Assembly (NCBI GenBank): GCA_040222235.1
Contig: JAVKDO010000001.1
Coordinates: 18,311-82,310 of the forward strand
Length of the DNA: 64,000 nucleotides
Direction of reading: 5' to 3'
Source of the DNA: UBA6059 sp040222235
Lineage (GTDB): Bacteria > Bacteroidota > Bacteroidia > Cytophagales > Cyclobacteriaceae
The position numbers and the translations under genes were made by a program. Positions 36,186 to 45,975 of this stretch are shown here, in pieces. Positions within the stretch are counted from its first letter, which is position 1. Each line of letters begins with the position of its first letter. The notes under the pieces are model-generated. The model was given only the letters and a program-made list of their open reading frames with translations. It was not told the DNA's origin and did no database searches.

Positions 36186-37241
36186 TCAGTCAAGTATTTT
36201 TTTGATCACAGCAGCCGTTATCTCCTGGGTCGATGCTTGACCTCCCAGATCGGAGGTAAGCATCTTGCCTTCCGCTATAGTTTCCTCTATTGATGCCATT
36301 AACAAATGTGCACCTTCTAATTCCCCAAGATGCTCCAACATCATGACAGCAGTCCAAAAACAAGCGATTGGGTTAGCGATGTTTTTTCCCGCGATATCGG
36401 GAGCACTTCCGTGTACAGGCTCAAACATGCTTGGATATTCTTTTTCAGGATTCAAATTGGCCCCAGGAGCAATACCCATTCCACCAACCACAGCAGGCCC
36501 CAAGTCTGAGAGGATATCGCCGAATAGATTACTGGCAACTACTACGTCAAACCATTGCGGATGTTGAACAAAATGGGCACAGAGTATATCGATATGGTAT
36601 TGTTCTTTCTGAATATCTGGATAGTTTTTGCCCATTTTTTCAAAGCGCTCATCCCAATAAGGCATGGTATGGACGATACCATTTGATTTAGTAGCACTCG
36701 TGACTTTTTTGTTTCGCTTGTCAGCCAATTCAAAAGCGTACTTCAGGACTCTGTCGACACCTTTTTTTGTAAAAATACTCTCCTGAACAACCAACTCCTG
36801 ATCCGTTCCTTCATAGCGTTTACCGCCTACCGATGAATATTCACCTTCGTTGTTTTCGCGAACAATCAGGAAATCGATAGCGCCTTGCTCTAAGAGTGGG
36901 GATTTGATACCTTTTAGCAGGCGAACCGGTCTTAGGTTCACATATTGATGAAACGCTCTTCTAATTGGAATTAATAAACCCCAAAGCGACACATGGTCAG
37001 GAACTCCCGGATATCCAACTGCGCCTAAAAAGATGCTATCGCTATCGCTCAGCCTTTCCAACCCATTATCTGGCATCATTTTTCCAGATTTCCTGTAATA
37101 CTCACAGGAATAGTCAAAGTACGTGAACTTTAGTTCGAATCCACATTGAGCAGCAACTGCCTCCAAAACTCTTACTGATGCAGGGATTACTTCTTTGCCA
37201 ATTCCATCTCCGGGAATGGTCGCAATGCGGTAAGTATTCAT
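36186..37241 (-). CDS. Tartrate/D-malate dehydrogenase (isocitrate/isopropylmalate dehydrogenase family)
   Basis: The 351-aa enzyme opens with IATIPGDGIGKEVIPA and carries FLIVRENNEGEYS, the substrate-binding VASNLFGDILSDLGPA with metal-ligating Asp residues, and GSAPDIAGKNIANP near the NAD site. The internal LWGLLIPIRRAFHQYVNLRPVRLL block resembles the tartrate dehydrogenase/decarboxylase and DmlA group more than LeuB. It would oxidise and decarboxylate a 2-hydroxy-dicarboxylic acid in the cytoplasm with NAD. It lies 11 nt downstream of a Gfo/Idh/MocA gene on the same strand. Its role in a glycan locus is unclear; it may act on an oxidised sugar-acid fragment. Confidence 0.85.
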   Translation of the reverse strand: MNTYRIATIPGDGIGKEVIPASVRVLEAVAAQCGFELKFTYFDYSCEYYRKSGKMMPDNGLERLSDSDSIFLGAVGYPGVPDHVSLWGLLIPIRRAFHQYVNLRPVRLLKGIKSPLLEQGAIDFLIVRENNEGEYSSVGGKRYEGTDQELVVQESIFTKKGVDRVLKYAFELADKRNKKVTSATKSNGIVHTMPYWDERFEKMGKNYPDIQKEQYHIDILCAHFVQHPQWFDVVVASNLFGDILSDLGPAVVGGMGIAPGANLNPEKEYPSMFEPVHGSAPDIAGKNIANPIACFWTAVMMLEHLGELEGAHLLMASIEETIAEGKMLTSDLGGQASTQEITAAVIKKILD

Positions 37242-37252
37242 TTAGCACTTGT

Positions 37253-38236
37253 TCATTTACTGATCCATTCCATCACCTGATTAGCTCTCGCACCACTAAA
37301 TCCAGTACTTACGCATGTGCCCTTACCTCTCAACTCATCAACCACCTGCTGGATCAAGGGCTGCTGGATATGCTTAGGCATATCAAAATTGAAGGTTTCG
37401 GACGTATGCTGTGAGACGAGCTTCACATCAGTGGCGCCAAAGGTGGTAAACTCGATGTGTCCTTCCGATCCGTGAATGGTCACCCGATCTACCTGATCAT
37501 CGGACGCTACCGCAAATGACCAGATACCGCTTCCTAGTACGCCTGATTCAAATTTAAAAACACCGGTTACTATATCTTCAGCTTCATAGTGTCCGGCCTG
37601 ATTTCCACTATAGCCTTTACCGCTGTGTATCGGTCCCAGAAGAAAGTCTAGCAAGTCCAGCTGATGGCTTGCCAGGTCGTAGAAGTACCCGCCTCCTGCT
37701 ATCTCTGGATCAACCCGCCAATTAGTACCAGAAGCGACTATATTAGGATCAATTGGTTGGTATAACTCAATTTTCACGAATCTAATGTCGCCAATGGTCT
37801 TAGAATCCAATAGTTCTTTGACTTTCAGGACATGGGGGAGTGCTCTGCGGTAGTAGGCTATCAATAGCGGAACACCGGCTTCTTCACATGCCCTGATCAT
37901 CTGTTGGCATTCCTGAGAAGTGCGCGCCATAGGTTTTTCGACATACACTGGTTTTCCGGCTTTGGCGGCTGCTATAGTATACTGTGCATGATAGGCCGGG
38001 GGAGTAGCCACATAGATCGCGTTGACTTCTGGGTGATTAATCACCTCTGATGTCTTGATTGTCCATTCGGGTACGTTATGCCTTTTGGCATAGTCGCGTA
38101 CTTTAGCTTCATCACGCCGCATGACGATTTGGATGGATGAGTCGGGAATCAACTGTATAGCTGGGGCACTTTTTACTTCACAGACATCACCCACACCTAT
38201 GATACCCCATTTGACATGTTCTAAATGTTTAATCAT
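37253..38236 (-). CDS. Gfo/Idh/MocA-family oxidoreductase, cytoplasmic
   Basis: The 327-aa protein has the Rossmann opening KWGIIGVGDVCEVKSAP, the family marker YVEKPMARTS and the C-terminal substrate domain with AGGGYFYDLASHQLDLLDFL, whose His is the usual proton-relay residue. It has no signal peptide. Such enzymes oxidise or reduce sugar and inositol hydroxyls with NAD(P). It precedes the tartrate dehydrogenase-like gene by 11 nt and follows the 1115-aa lyase gene by 56 nt on the same strand. The substrate is unknown. Confidence 0.9.
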   Translation of the reverse strand: MIKHLEHVKWGIIGVGDVCEVKSAPAIQLIPDSSIQIVMRRDEAKVRDYAKRHNVPEWTIKTSEVINHPEVNAIYVATPPAYHAQYTIAAAKAGKPVYVEKPMARTSQECQQMIRACEEAGVPLLIAYYRRALPHVLKVKELLDSKTIGDIRFVKIELYQPIDPNIVASGTNWRVDPEIAGGGYFYDLASHQLDLLDFLLGPIHSGKGYSGNQAGHYEAEDIVTGVFKFESGVLGSGIWSFAVASDDQVDRVTIHGSEGHIEFTTFGATDVKLVSQHTSETFNFDMPKHIQQPLIQQVVDELRGKGTCVSTGFSGARANQVMEWISK

Positions 38237-38292
38237 TGTATTGAATTCCTACTTCACTATGTCCTTGTTGAAGTCTTCATAGAAATGCATTG

Positions 38293-41200
38293 TCAGCGTT
38301 TGACAATTAGTTGGGTAATCATATGATCAGGTGTACTAACTCTTAGCACATTGATGCCCAGAATGAGTTGTTCTTCAATGATGACTTGATGAAAACCAGC
38401 AGAAAAGAAATCAGTTTGATGCATAAGATGCTTTCCTGACAGATCAAGTAATTCAATACTCAGCGGAGAAGGAGCGATAAGCTCGAATTCTAGCACTGCG
38501 TGATTATTCGTGGGGTTTGGGTAGATTTTAAACGAAGTTGAAGAGAGATCAAGGCCTAGTACTACTTGCTCATATTCGGCTTTCAATGAAATGACTTGGT
38601 CAGACATTTCTACAGTAGTATTAGGTAGCGCTGCGTCTGCCAAGAACTGCGTATCACCCGACCAACCTGTAAACTGCTGGCCTTCAATTACCCCAGCCTC
38701 GATGGCGACCACTTCACCTTCCTTGTAGTTACCTGCTCCACTGCCGTTTTCTACGTTCAAAGCGTACGTTGGCAAATAAGTTGCGATAAGCTGTACATCC
38801 TGATCAGGTATGATGACGAAAGTTTCATTGTTAGTGAAGTCATCTACAAATGTAGTATCGCCTTGCCATTCAAACAGGTCATTTCCGGTAGGGGCAGGGG
38901 CGCTGATCGCCACCTGAGTGCCTGGCTCATACTCACCTGCGCCCGTGCCACCGTCCACAGCCAGGTAAGTAGTCAGCTCAGTATTTGCAGGAGCTATTTT
39001 GAGGTAACTGATCTTGACATTTTCACCGGTAGGTAGGATAGTAAGATGACCATCGTCAATCTGAAAATTGCTAAAACGGTAGACATCAAAGCTGTCTTTG
39101 CCATCAGGATCGGTCACAAGAGAATCTTCCAGTAGAAATGTGTTGAGGTGATCAGGATTGCCATAATCGCCAAAGCCCAATTCGATGTTGTAGTTACCAG
39201 CCGCCACTTCCAATTCCCAAGTGTCGCCACTGCCTGTGCCCAGCTGCATGGCTATGTAGGTGAGCTTCCGCGGGTCAACCACATCGTTGCTCGAACGGCG
39301 AATGCCGTTGATCGGTTCTGTGATTCTCCAACCAGATATTATTCCATTGGAGAGGGCATAGGGATCGCCCACATCTCTTCGATAACCCGGGACAACTAGA
39401 TCATCACGGGGCTGAAAGTTGAAATTGAGCCGAGGGTCTTCGAGCTGTTCAAAAGCCGCCTCAAGTGAATAGTCGTCTTCTATGATGATTGTAAGCTCTG
39501 CACTGGTGCTACTATTGTCGCCACTCCACGCCTTGAACTCATAAGGAAACTTGGAGGTAGCCGTAATGGTGACTTCCTGACCAGGAACGTAGGACGGCTG
39601 GTCAGGCTCTACCGCAACAGTACCGAAAGTGCTGTCATATGTAATCTCAAGTAGCTTGGCCTGGTCGGCATTGAGCACTGATAAGTTTCTATCATCGACC
39701 ACACCAAATTGATCAACTATTCTTATATCAACCTTAGCCTTCTCAGTGTTAGAGGAGGGCATAATAATGTACGTATCGATGTTTAGATCTGAATGAGTCG
39801 ATTGGATGATGTCATTGAGTAGGATTTGTACTTGATCCAGCCCGACTTCAAAGGGATCTGTGATATTGATGACTATCGGAATGGTGTCGCCGGGAGCGAA
39901 GGATTGGTTATCGGTCAGATTGATATCTGTTATCAACTTGGAGATATGAATGTCTCCTTTGGTGAGGGTGGCATACTCGTCACCTTCTCGCGCTACTTGA
40001 GGGCGATTGTTTTCGATCCACGCAACAATTTCCTCTGGAAGATCAAGGTTAATATTCGCTAACTCATAGGCATTTCTACGTTTGTCAGATTTATTAGGAC
40101 TTGGGTGCCAAGGGAACGTTTGATCTAGGATGTCCCATTGATAGTAGGTTTCGATGAGTTGAACAAGATCTGCGCCCTGCGAGGTGCTATCGTGCCAAAG
40201 GTCAAAACCTGCATATTTGGCCATATCCAGACACTGTACCATGGTGGTAAGCGCGTAGGCCGTGTAGGTAAGTCCACTACTTCCGTTGTTTCTGACTACT
40301 TCTCTGGGTAGGTAAACGCCATGCTCGTCCTTTCTCATCTTCCAATCCACTCCAGGGTTCCGCACGCTTTCGTCAACTCGTTCATAGAAATAGCTCTTCA
40401 GTTGAATCAAGGCTTCTTTCAGCAGCAACGTATCTTCCAAAACTACCGAAGCTGTAAATACGCCAAGTAGTCCCGCATCCTTCCAGTTGTTGTCCTTTCC
40501 CCGCAACACATCCAAAGGATGTACCAGTACATTGTTGCGCCACCAAGACTTGAATGTCGCACGTTGACTATCAGTCCAACCCTCGTAATCATGAATCAAA
40601 TCGGCTGCATACAGCACCTGCGAAAACCATGAGCCGAGTTGTAACCCACGATCACCTCCTGTAAAAGTAGTATTGGCGTTGGCCCAGTCCATCATAACCT
40701 CAATGGCCTTATCGGCATATTTTGCTTCTCCTGTGAATTGATAGGCCAAAGCACTGGAGTAAGCGGCATGGCAGTTGCGCCATAGCTGTTCACGAACTTC
40801 ATTCAGGTTCGAGTTGGGCTCATAGCCGCCCATGATATTCATACTGCTAGGAGCGTCAGGTACGAAGGATTGAGCGTCCTCCGCATCATTGATGAGTTCG
40901 AGATATGCCGAGTACTGTGGCTCTACCTCCTGCTCCACGTAGTGCTTCACCATCTCCAACTCATCTCCGCTGATCACCGTCATCGGATGCTCAAATTTGA
41001 AGTTGGGCAGTGTGAAATTGTACGCTTCCTTCCAGGGTACTGGTGGGTTCTCAATACTCGTGAGATTTGGAGGGTATAGCTCATCACCTTCGGTGGGGAT
41101 AGTAGCGGTGTTAGTGATGAATAGGGCATCCAATCTGGTGCCTGGTTCTCGGTAGTAGATGCTGATTTCATGTGTGCCTTCCGACAGTATCCAGGTGACC

Positions 41201-41640
41201 ACCTGATTGTTGTCGGTAAAGTCATGCACCTGTGACCAGCCCCAGAATGGAGTTATTCTTATCCCGTTCCAGTTATACGCCGGGCCATCATTGACCTGTA
41301 CCCAGAATGAGTCTGAGCTTTCTGTTTGGGCTATTGTCCTTCCCCAAATGGTATATTCTCCACCAGATACTGTGACTTGCACGGTGACTTTCCCGCTGGA
41401 GGGCACGTTACTGCTGGACTTGTTATCTCCCTCTACTTGGATGTATTGATTGCCGAGCGCATATTCGTCGCTAGCGATGAGCATTGGTGGCTCTACTTCG
41501 CCCGCCTCCATCTCCAGATAGATATTATCACCTTCACCGCTACTATTCTGCCTTGCGGTGATTTGATTTACCAACAATAGCATCATGAGCGTCAGCGCCA
41601 CTACTTCGATCCTCACTAAAAACATGCCTCTTCTCATCAT
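38293..41640 (-). CDS. Multidomain T9SS polysaccharide lyase, alginate-lyase fold
   Basis: The 1115-aa protein has a signal peptide (to about 29), a carbohydrate-binding beta-sandwich (about 35-180, EGDNIYLEMEAGEVEPP), then an alginate-lyase-type (alpha/alpha) toroid (about 205-555) with VREQLWRNCHAAYSSALAY, LQLGSWFSQVLYAADLI, KDNNWKDAGLLGVFTASV and SGLTYTAYALTTMVQCLDMA. An Ig-like segment (about 565-660), an InlB-B-like repeat (about 665-730), a malectin-like module (about 735-880), two more InlB-B-like repeats (about 885-1030) and a T9SS sorting domain (from about 1035, IYPNPTNNH) follow. It is probably surface-displayed and makes the first cuts. The fold resembles PF05426/PL38-type enzymes. 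Confidence 0.85.
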   Translation of the reverse strand: MMRRGMFLVRIEVVALTLMMLLLVNQITARQNSSGEGDNIYLEMEAGEVEPPMLIASDEYALGNQYIQVEGDNKSSSNVPSSGKVTVQVTVSGGEYTIWGRTIAQTESSDSFWVQVNDGPAYNWNGIRITPFWGWSQVHDFTDNNQVVTWILSEGTHEISIYYREPGTRLDALFITNTATIPTEGDELYPPNLTSIENPPVPWKEAYNFTLPNFKFEHPMTVISGDELEMVKHYVEQEVEPQYSAYLELINDAEDAQSFVPDAPSSMNIMGGYEPNSNLNEVREQLWRNCHAAYSSALAYQFTGEAKYADKAIEVMMDWANANTTFTGGDRGLQLGSWFSQVLYAADLIHDYEGWTDSQRATFKSWWRNNVLVHPLDVLRGKDNNWKDAGLLGVFTASVVLEDTLLLKEALIQLKSYFYERVDESVRNPGVDWKMRKDEHGVYLPREVVRNNGSSGLTYTAYALTTMVQCLDMAKYAGFDLWHDSTSQGADLVQLIETYYQWDILDQTFPWHPSPNKSDKRRNAYELANINLDLPEEIVAWIENNRPQVAREGDEYATLTKGDIHISKLITDINLTDNQSFAPGDTIPIVINITDPFEVGLDQVQILLNDIIQSTHSDLNIDTYIIMPSSNTEKAKVDIRIVDQFGVVDDRNLSVLNADQAKLLEITYDSTFGTVAVEPDQPSYVPGQEVTITATSKFPYEFKAWSGDNSSTSAELTIIIEDDYSLEAAFEQLEDPRLNFNFQPRDDLVVPGYRRDVGDPYALSNGIISGWRITEPINGIRRSSNDVVDPRKLTYIAMQLGTGSGDTWELEVAAGNYNIELGFGDYGNPDHLNTFLLEDSLVTDPDGKDSFDVYRFSNFQIDDGHLTILPTGENVKISYLKIAPANTELTTYLAVDGGTGAGEYEPGTQVAISAPAPTGNDLFEWQGDTTFVDDFTNNETFVIIPDQDVQLIATYLPTYALNVENGSGAGNYKEGEVVAIEAGVIEGQQFTGWSGDTQFLADAALPNTTVEMSDQVISLKAEYEQVVLGLDLSSTSFKIYPNPTNNHAVLEFELIAPSPLSIELLDLSGKHLMHQTDFFSAGFHQVIIEEQLILGINVLRVSTPDHMITQLIVKR

Positions 41641-41984
41641 CGTGTGTTTGGTCTATAACGGAATTTTAGAAATTATTTCGATTCGTTTCGTCACCGGATA
41701 CTCTTATTAAGACGCATTCTAAAGTAAAAATACCTACATCTTTGCATTCTTTATTGGCACGACACTACCCAATTTTAACTCAAGTGACGTGTACAATACC
41801 ATTAATCTGTTCTACCCGAGATGATGCAATAGGATTCTCCTTGTGGGTATCTGAGTGACTAATCACGTCTTGTTACTAAGGTGTGATCGACCTTTGAAAA
41901 CTGCTCAGAAGGATAGATTTTCATAATCAACTTCCTCCATTGTATCACTGACCTGTACCTTACAGATATCTATATACTTAATGC
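41641..41984. promoter_or_regulatory. Divergent intergenic region, 344 bp
   Basis: It separates the minus-strand lyase gene from the decayed GH20 remnant. An 11-bp palindrome GAAATTATTTC lies at 41669-41679, 28 bp before the lyase start; its core AAATTATTT recurs in the palindrome at 52089-52103. Nothing coding was seen. Confidence 0.4.
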
Positions 41985-42379
41985 ATGAAACAGCCATTTG
42001 TATTGCTTTGTTCCATTGTGTCATTGATAACGCTGATTGAATATGCATTGAGTCAAAAGCTGATATTATTGCCTCAACCTCAGTCGATCAAGATGTCTGG
42101 TGGCTTCTATGACTTGAATTCATTAGATGAGGTCACTATCAGTTATCCAATACTGTTCGACGAACGGACCAATGCTCGCATACAACTGACTGAGCTATTT
42201 GCCGGTAGGTCACTAAAATGGAATTAGGGGCCAAGGCGGACATAGTCTTCGAAATGGTGGGACGCAGCAATCCGGATACACCTGAACATGTGGAGCAGTA
42301 TTCACTTCAGATCAAGAAGGAAAGGATTAACGTAAGCGCTCGATCAGAAAGAGGTCTGTATCTGATAAGGTTAACTTAG
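41985..42379 (+). pseudogene. Remnant of a GH20 beta-hexosaminidase gene (N-terminal domain only)
   Basis: The first frame (41985-42227) gives a signal peptide and a GH20b-like N-domain, LILLPQPQSIKMSGGFYDL ending at GRSLKWN. The second frame (from about 42218 to 42379) continues in the same style, LGAKADIVFEMVGR, EQYSLQIKKERINVSARSE and RGLYLIRLT, matching the usual EAYxLxI..xI.I.A....G.YYxxQTL end of the domain. A frameshift near 42218 and a stop at 42377 interrupt it, and the catalytic barrel is absent. An intact GH20 gene lies 1 kb downstream. It is therefore a truncated, decayed paralogue. Confidence 0.72.
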
Positions 42380-42408
42380 GCGGCACAGTTATATGAACTT
42401 AGAAAAGA

Positions 42409-43287
42409 ATGAACACAGCACAAAAATTAGGATTCTCGGAAAATACCAAATTGTTGATCATACACGCGGATGATGCGGGACTTTCTCATTCCGAGAATAA
42501 GGCTACCATTCAGTGCTTAGAGACAGGGCTTGTCAACTCCTACAGCATAATGGTACCCTGTCCGTGGTATTATGAAATGGCGGTATTCGCGAAAAACAAT
42601 CCAAAAATCGATTACGGAATCCACTTGACGCTCACTTGCGAATGGGAGAATTACAGATTTGGGCCTGTTTTGCCGATATCAGAAGTACCGAGCTTGGTCG
42701 ACGAACATGGACACTTCTACAAAAAAAGAGATGCACTCCGCAAAAATGCCACTCCACAGCACGTAGCGAAGGAGCTAGAGGCACAAATCGAGAAAGCCTT
42801 GAAATTCGGCTTGAAACCTACCCATATCGACTCGCACATGTATAGTGTCGGAGCATGTCCTGAGTTTTTTGAAATTTATAGAGGCTTAGGTGAAAAGTAT
42901 AAGCTTCCCATCCTCATCAGCCGAGAGATCATGGAGATGGTAGAGCTCAATCCAGACCAAAATATCATAGAAGGAGATCTGACCACCGACAAAGTGCATA
43001 TCGGAGTGTTTGGGCAATTTGAATCCGGTCAATTGAGTGATTACTACTCGCAGGTTTTCGAGAATGTCGTAAGCGGATTAAATATCGTACTCATACATCC
43101 AGCATTTGACGATAACGAAATGAAAGGGATAACCATCAACCATCCTAATTTCGGTGCTGAATGGCGACAAATCGATTTTGACAGTTTTACGAGCCAAGAA
43201 AACAGGACTAAACTCAAAGCAAATCAAATCGAGCTCATCACATGGAATGACATCAAAAACATAAGTGGAACTCCACATCACCGCTGA
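42409..43287 (+). CDS. YdjC/ChbG-family carbohydrate deacetylase
   Basis: The 292-aa cytoplasmic protein has the YdjC signatures IIHADDAGLSHSENKA (D21-D22), DYGIHLTLTCEW (H72) and PTHIDSHMY (H139, H143), which form the metal site, and a late VLIHPAFDD. ChbG-type enzymes remove N-acetyl groups from diacetylchitobiose or related acetylated sugars. Next to GH20 and a glucosamine-6-phosphate-deaminase-like gene, an amino-sugar substrate is plausible. No signal peptide is present, so it acts after uptake. It starts 29 bp after the GH20 remnant. Confidence 0.9.
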   Translation: MNTAQKLGFSENTKLLIIHADDAGLSHSENKATIQCLETGLVNSYSIMVPCPWYYEMAVFAKNNPKIDYGIHLTLTCEWENYRFGPVLPISEVPSLVDEHGHFYKKRDALRKNATPQHVAKELEAQIEKALKFGLKPTHIDSHMYSVGACPEFFEIYRGLGEKYKLPILISREIMEMVELNPDQNIIEGDLTTDKVHIGVFGQFESGQLSDYYSQVFENVVSGLNIVLIHPAFDDNEMKGITINHPNFGAEWRQIDFDSFTSQENRTKLKANQIELITWNDIKNISGTPHHR

Positions 43288-43392
43288 TATAACAAAAAGG
43301 ACGGACAGTGTAATACCTTAAGGTTCCTGAGCGGAAAAATTCGTCCTAATCTCGGGGTTAAATTATAGTACGAATCTTAATCATTGAATCAT

Positions 43393-45975
43393 ATGTCGAG
43401 CTTCTCTAAAAGCATCAAAACATTACTTTTCTTATGCTTTCTGCATTTTTCTACTGCTTTTATCCAGGCACAAGACAGGTTCGTTCCTATCATTCCAAAC
43501 CCTCAACAAGTAGAACGATCAGGACAACCCTTTTTACATAACACTAAAAAAGCGCTGACCCTATTCGTCGATAAGAATACGAACTATCCGATAGATCAAC
43601 TGCTTGATGCATGGGAGGAGCACACTACTCTTGGGCTAAAACTGGTACAGAAACCTAAGGATACCGAAGTAAGGTTGCTGAAGCACAAAAAGGCTGCTGA
43701 TAACCCTTCATTTGCGGCCTTTATTGAGCCCCTGCTCGACTTCCAGAAAAGGGAAGCTTATCAAATAGCCATTAACGCTGAAGGAATAGTAGTACATTCT
43801 ACTCATGAAAGTGGTGCTTATTATGCTGTACAATCTCTGAAGCAGTTACTACGTGCCTATGGGGATGAAAATGCGATCCCCGGCATGATCATCAATGACT
43901 ATCCCGATTTGGAAATTCGCGGTATGATGGATGACATCAGCAGAGGCCCTGTTCCCACACATGCTTATATGAAGCAGCAAATCGAGCGGCTTTCGGAAAT
44001 GAAGATCAACCTGCTTACCTACTATACGGAGCACGTCGTAAAAACTGAAAAACATGCTGCTTTTGCCCCGAAGGACGGTGGGCTTACCATTGCCGAATGG
44101 CGATCTATAGCGGACTATGCCAAAAAGTACAACATAGATTTAGTGGGTAATTTTCAGTCTTTCGGCCATTTCGAGAAGATACTCTCTCATCCTGATTACA
44201 GCCACTTGGGTGAAGGGGGCACACTCCTTTCTCCGTCATTTGAGGAGAGCTACGAACTGCTCGATGATATTTATACTGAAATGATACCTGCCTTTCATTC
44301 TGACTATTTTCATATCAATTCTGACGAGACCTTCGATTTGGGCGCAGGTGCATCCAAAGCCAGAGTCGACAGTTTGGGAGAAAGCGCGGTTTACGCCGAA
44401 CACATCAATCGCATTTATGACTTGATTGATGGCAAAGGCAAAAAGATGCTGATGTGGGGTGATATCATTCTCAATGACCCCACTATTTTAGATCGACTTC
44501 CCGATGATGTTCTTCCTATCACCTGGGGCTATGATGTCATGGAGTCTTATACAGAGCGCATTACTACATTTCTCGATAGAGGCTATAACCCTCTCATTTC
44601 TACAGGGATTCTAAATTCTCATAGCATAATCCCTGATTTTGAAGTCGCAAAAGGCAATATCGGTGGATTCCTGGCGGAAGGAAAAAGGCTACAGGCCTGG
44701 GGAATGCTCAATACGGTGTGGGACGATGGCGGCTCGGCCCTGTTTTCAAGGGACTGGTACGGTGTAGCCTATGCCGCAGAGCAAAGTTGGAACAGTGATA
44801 CTGACGATCAAACCTATGACGCACGCTTTAATAAAGTATTGTACGGAAATGATGGACTTGGAATCAGCAGAGCGTTAAATGCAATCAATGAACTCACCTC
44901 TATCAAGTCTACCGAAAAAATGAATGAAGCGGTGTTTTGGCAACAAATCCTTCCAGATTCGGGAAAATCAATGTTAACAAATCTCGAAGATTGGGCTGAA
45001 GTTGAAGCGCTAGCGCAAAAAGCAGATGCATACCTAGCAGAAGTTGACGCAACTTATTACGCTGAAGATCTTGCCTACATACAATTAACCATCGATCAGT
45101 ATCGGTTCTTAGCAACAAGCAGGCCTACGATAGTCGAAATTGCCGAATTGTATAAGAGCGCCTATCTCCTACAGCAGGATAAAGAAAATCAAGAAGAAGC
45201 CCGTTCTTTGCTCGTCCAGGCCTTTGGCAAGTTAAAAGTGGTGATTGACAATTTGACCATTCTAAAAGCAGAAAATCAGCACCTTTGGCTGCTAGAAAAC
45301 CGCTCTTATTCCTTAGACCTTGTGGAAGAACGCTATGACATGCAGCTTTCGGATTTTTATGATGTTGAGCGTAAACTGAGAAGTGCGCTTTCCGATTTCG
45401 ATAGCGAAGCACTTATTCCTGAACCAGCAGCCGTTCGACTGGACATCCAAAAAACGGATAACTGGTATTTTAAAGGTTGGTTGATGACAGAGCCTATGCC
45501 AACCAGTAACGGAGCAAATAACCCTCAATTTGACGCGCTAACGGAGACGGGAGGTTTGTCAACTACGTTTCCGAATGTCACCGAAGAGTTCTTCTTCAAT
45601 TCGGAGAAGTACAGATGGAAAAGGGTGAATACGCCACTTTTTGGCCAAGTCAATCTGCATGAGCTATTTGCTGATACCGACCAGAAAGTGATGCATGCCT
45701 TTGCTCATATAGATGCGAAGAGCGCGCAGCGCGTTCGGCTATTAGTAGGTAGTACGGATGGGGTAGATGTCTATTTGAACGGAGAGAAAGTCCATGAGCA
45801 GTTTGGTGCAAGACCTTATGTAACTGATCAAGACGAATTGTTCCTAGACCTCAAAGAAGGTAGAAATCATTTAATGCTGCGGCTTGCGCATGATACAGGT
45901 GATTGGGTTTTTTCTGTCACCATGCCTGACGTAGAGTTTGCGAGTAGTAAAAATCGTTATCGTATCGTAGACTAA
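43393..45975 (+). CDS. Glycoside hydrolase family 20 beta-N-acetylhexosaminidase-like
   Basis: Starting at ATG 43393 (a TTG at 43384 is in frame), the 860-aa protein has a signal peptide ending FIQAQ, a GH20b domain (about 30-170, with AYQIAINAEGIVVHSTHESG), and a TIM barrel from about 175 (DLEIRGMMDDISRGPVPT). The catalytic Asp-Glu pair is D311-E312 in FHINSDETFDLG, and the sugar-binding Trp residues appear in WGYDVMES and NTVWDDGG. A helical region and a C-terminal beta-sandwich (about 690-860, VYLNGEKVHEQFG) extend it beyond the basic family size. It would remove terminal HexNAc outside the inner membrane. The substrate-assisted mechanism is typical of the family. Confidence 0.9.
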   Translation: MSSFSKSIKTLLFLCFLHFSTAFIQAQDRFVPIIPNPQQVERSGQPFLHNTKKALTLFVDKNTNYPIDQLLDAWEEHTTLGLKLVQKPKDTEVRLLKHKKAADNPSFAAFIEPLLDFQKREAYQIAINAEGIVVHSTHESGAYYAVQSLKQLLRAYGDENAIPGMIINDYPDLEIRGMMDDISRGPVPTHAYMKQQIERLSEMKINLLTYYTEHVVKTEKHAAFAPKDGGLTIAEWRSIADYAKKYNIDLVGNFQSFGHFEKILSHPDYSHLGEGGTLLSPSFEESYELLDDIYTEMIPAFHSDYFHINSDETFDLGAGASKARVDSLGESAVYAEHINRIYDLIDGKGKKMLMWGDIILNDPTILDRLPDDVLPITWGYDVMESYTERITTFLDRGYNPLISTGILNSHSIIPDFEVAKGNIGGFLAEGKRLQAWGMLNTVWDDGGSALFSRDWYGVAYAAEQSWNSDTDDQTYDARFNKVLYGNDGLGISRALNAINELTSIKSTEKMNEAVFWQQILPDSGKSMLTNLEDWAEVEALAQKADAYLAEVDATYYAEDLAYIQLTIDQYRFLATSRPTIVEIAELYKSAYLLQQDKENQEEARSLLVQAFGKLKVVIDNLTILKAENQHLWLLENRSYSLDLVEERYDMQLSDFYDVERKLRSALSDFDSEALIPEPAAVRLDIQKTDNWYFKGWLMTEPMPTSNGANNPQFDALTETGGLSTTFPNVTEEFFFNSEKYRWKRVNTPLFGQVNLHELFADTDQKVMHAFAHIDAKSAQRVRLLVGSTDGVDVYLNGEKVHEQFGARPYVTDQDELFLDLKEGRNHLMLRLAHDTGDWVFSVTMPDVEFASSKNRYRIVD

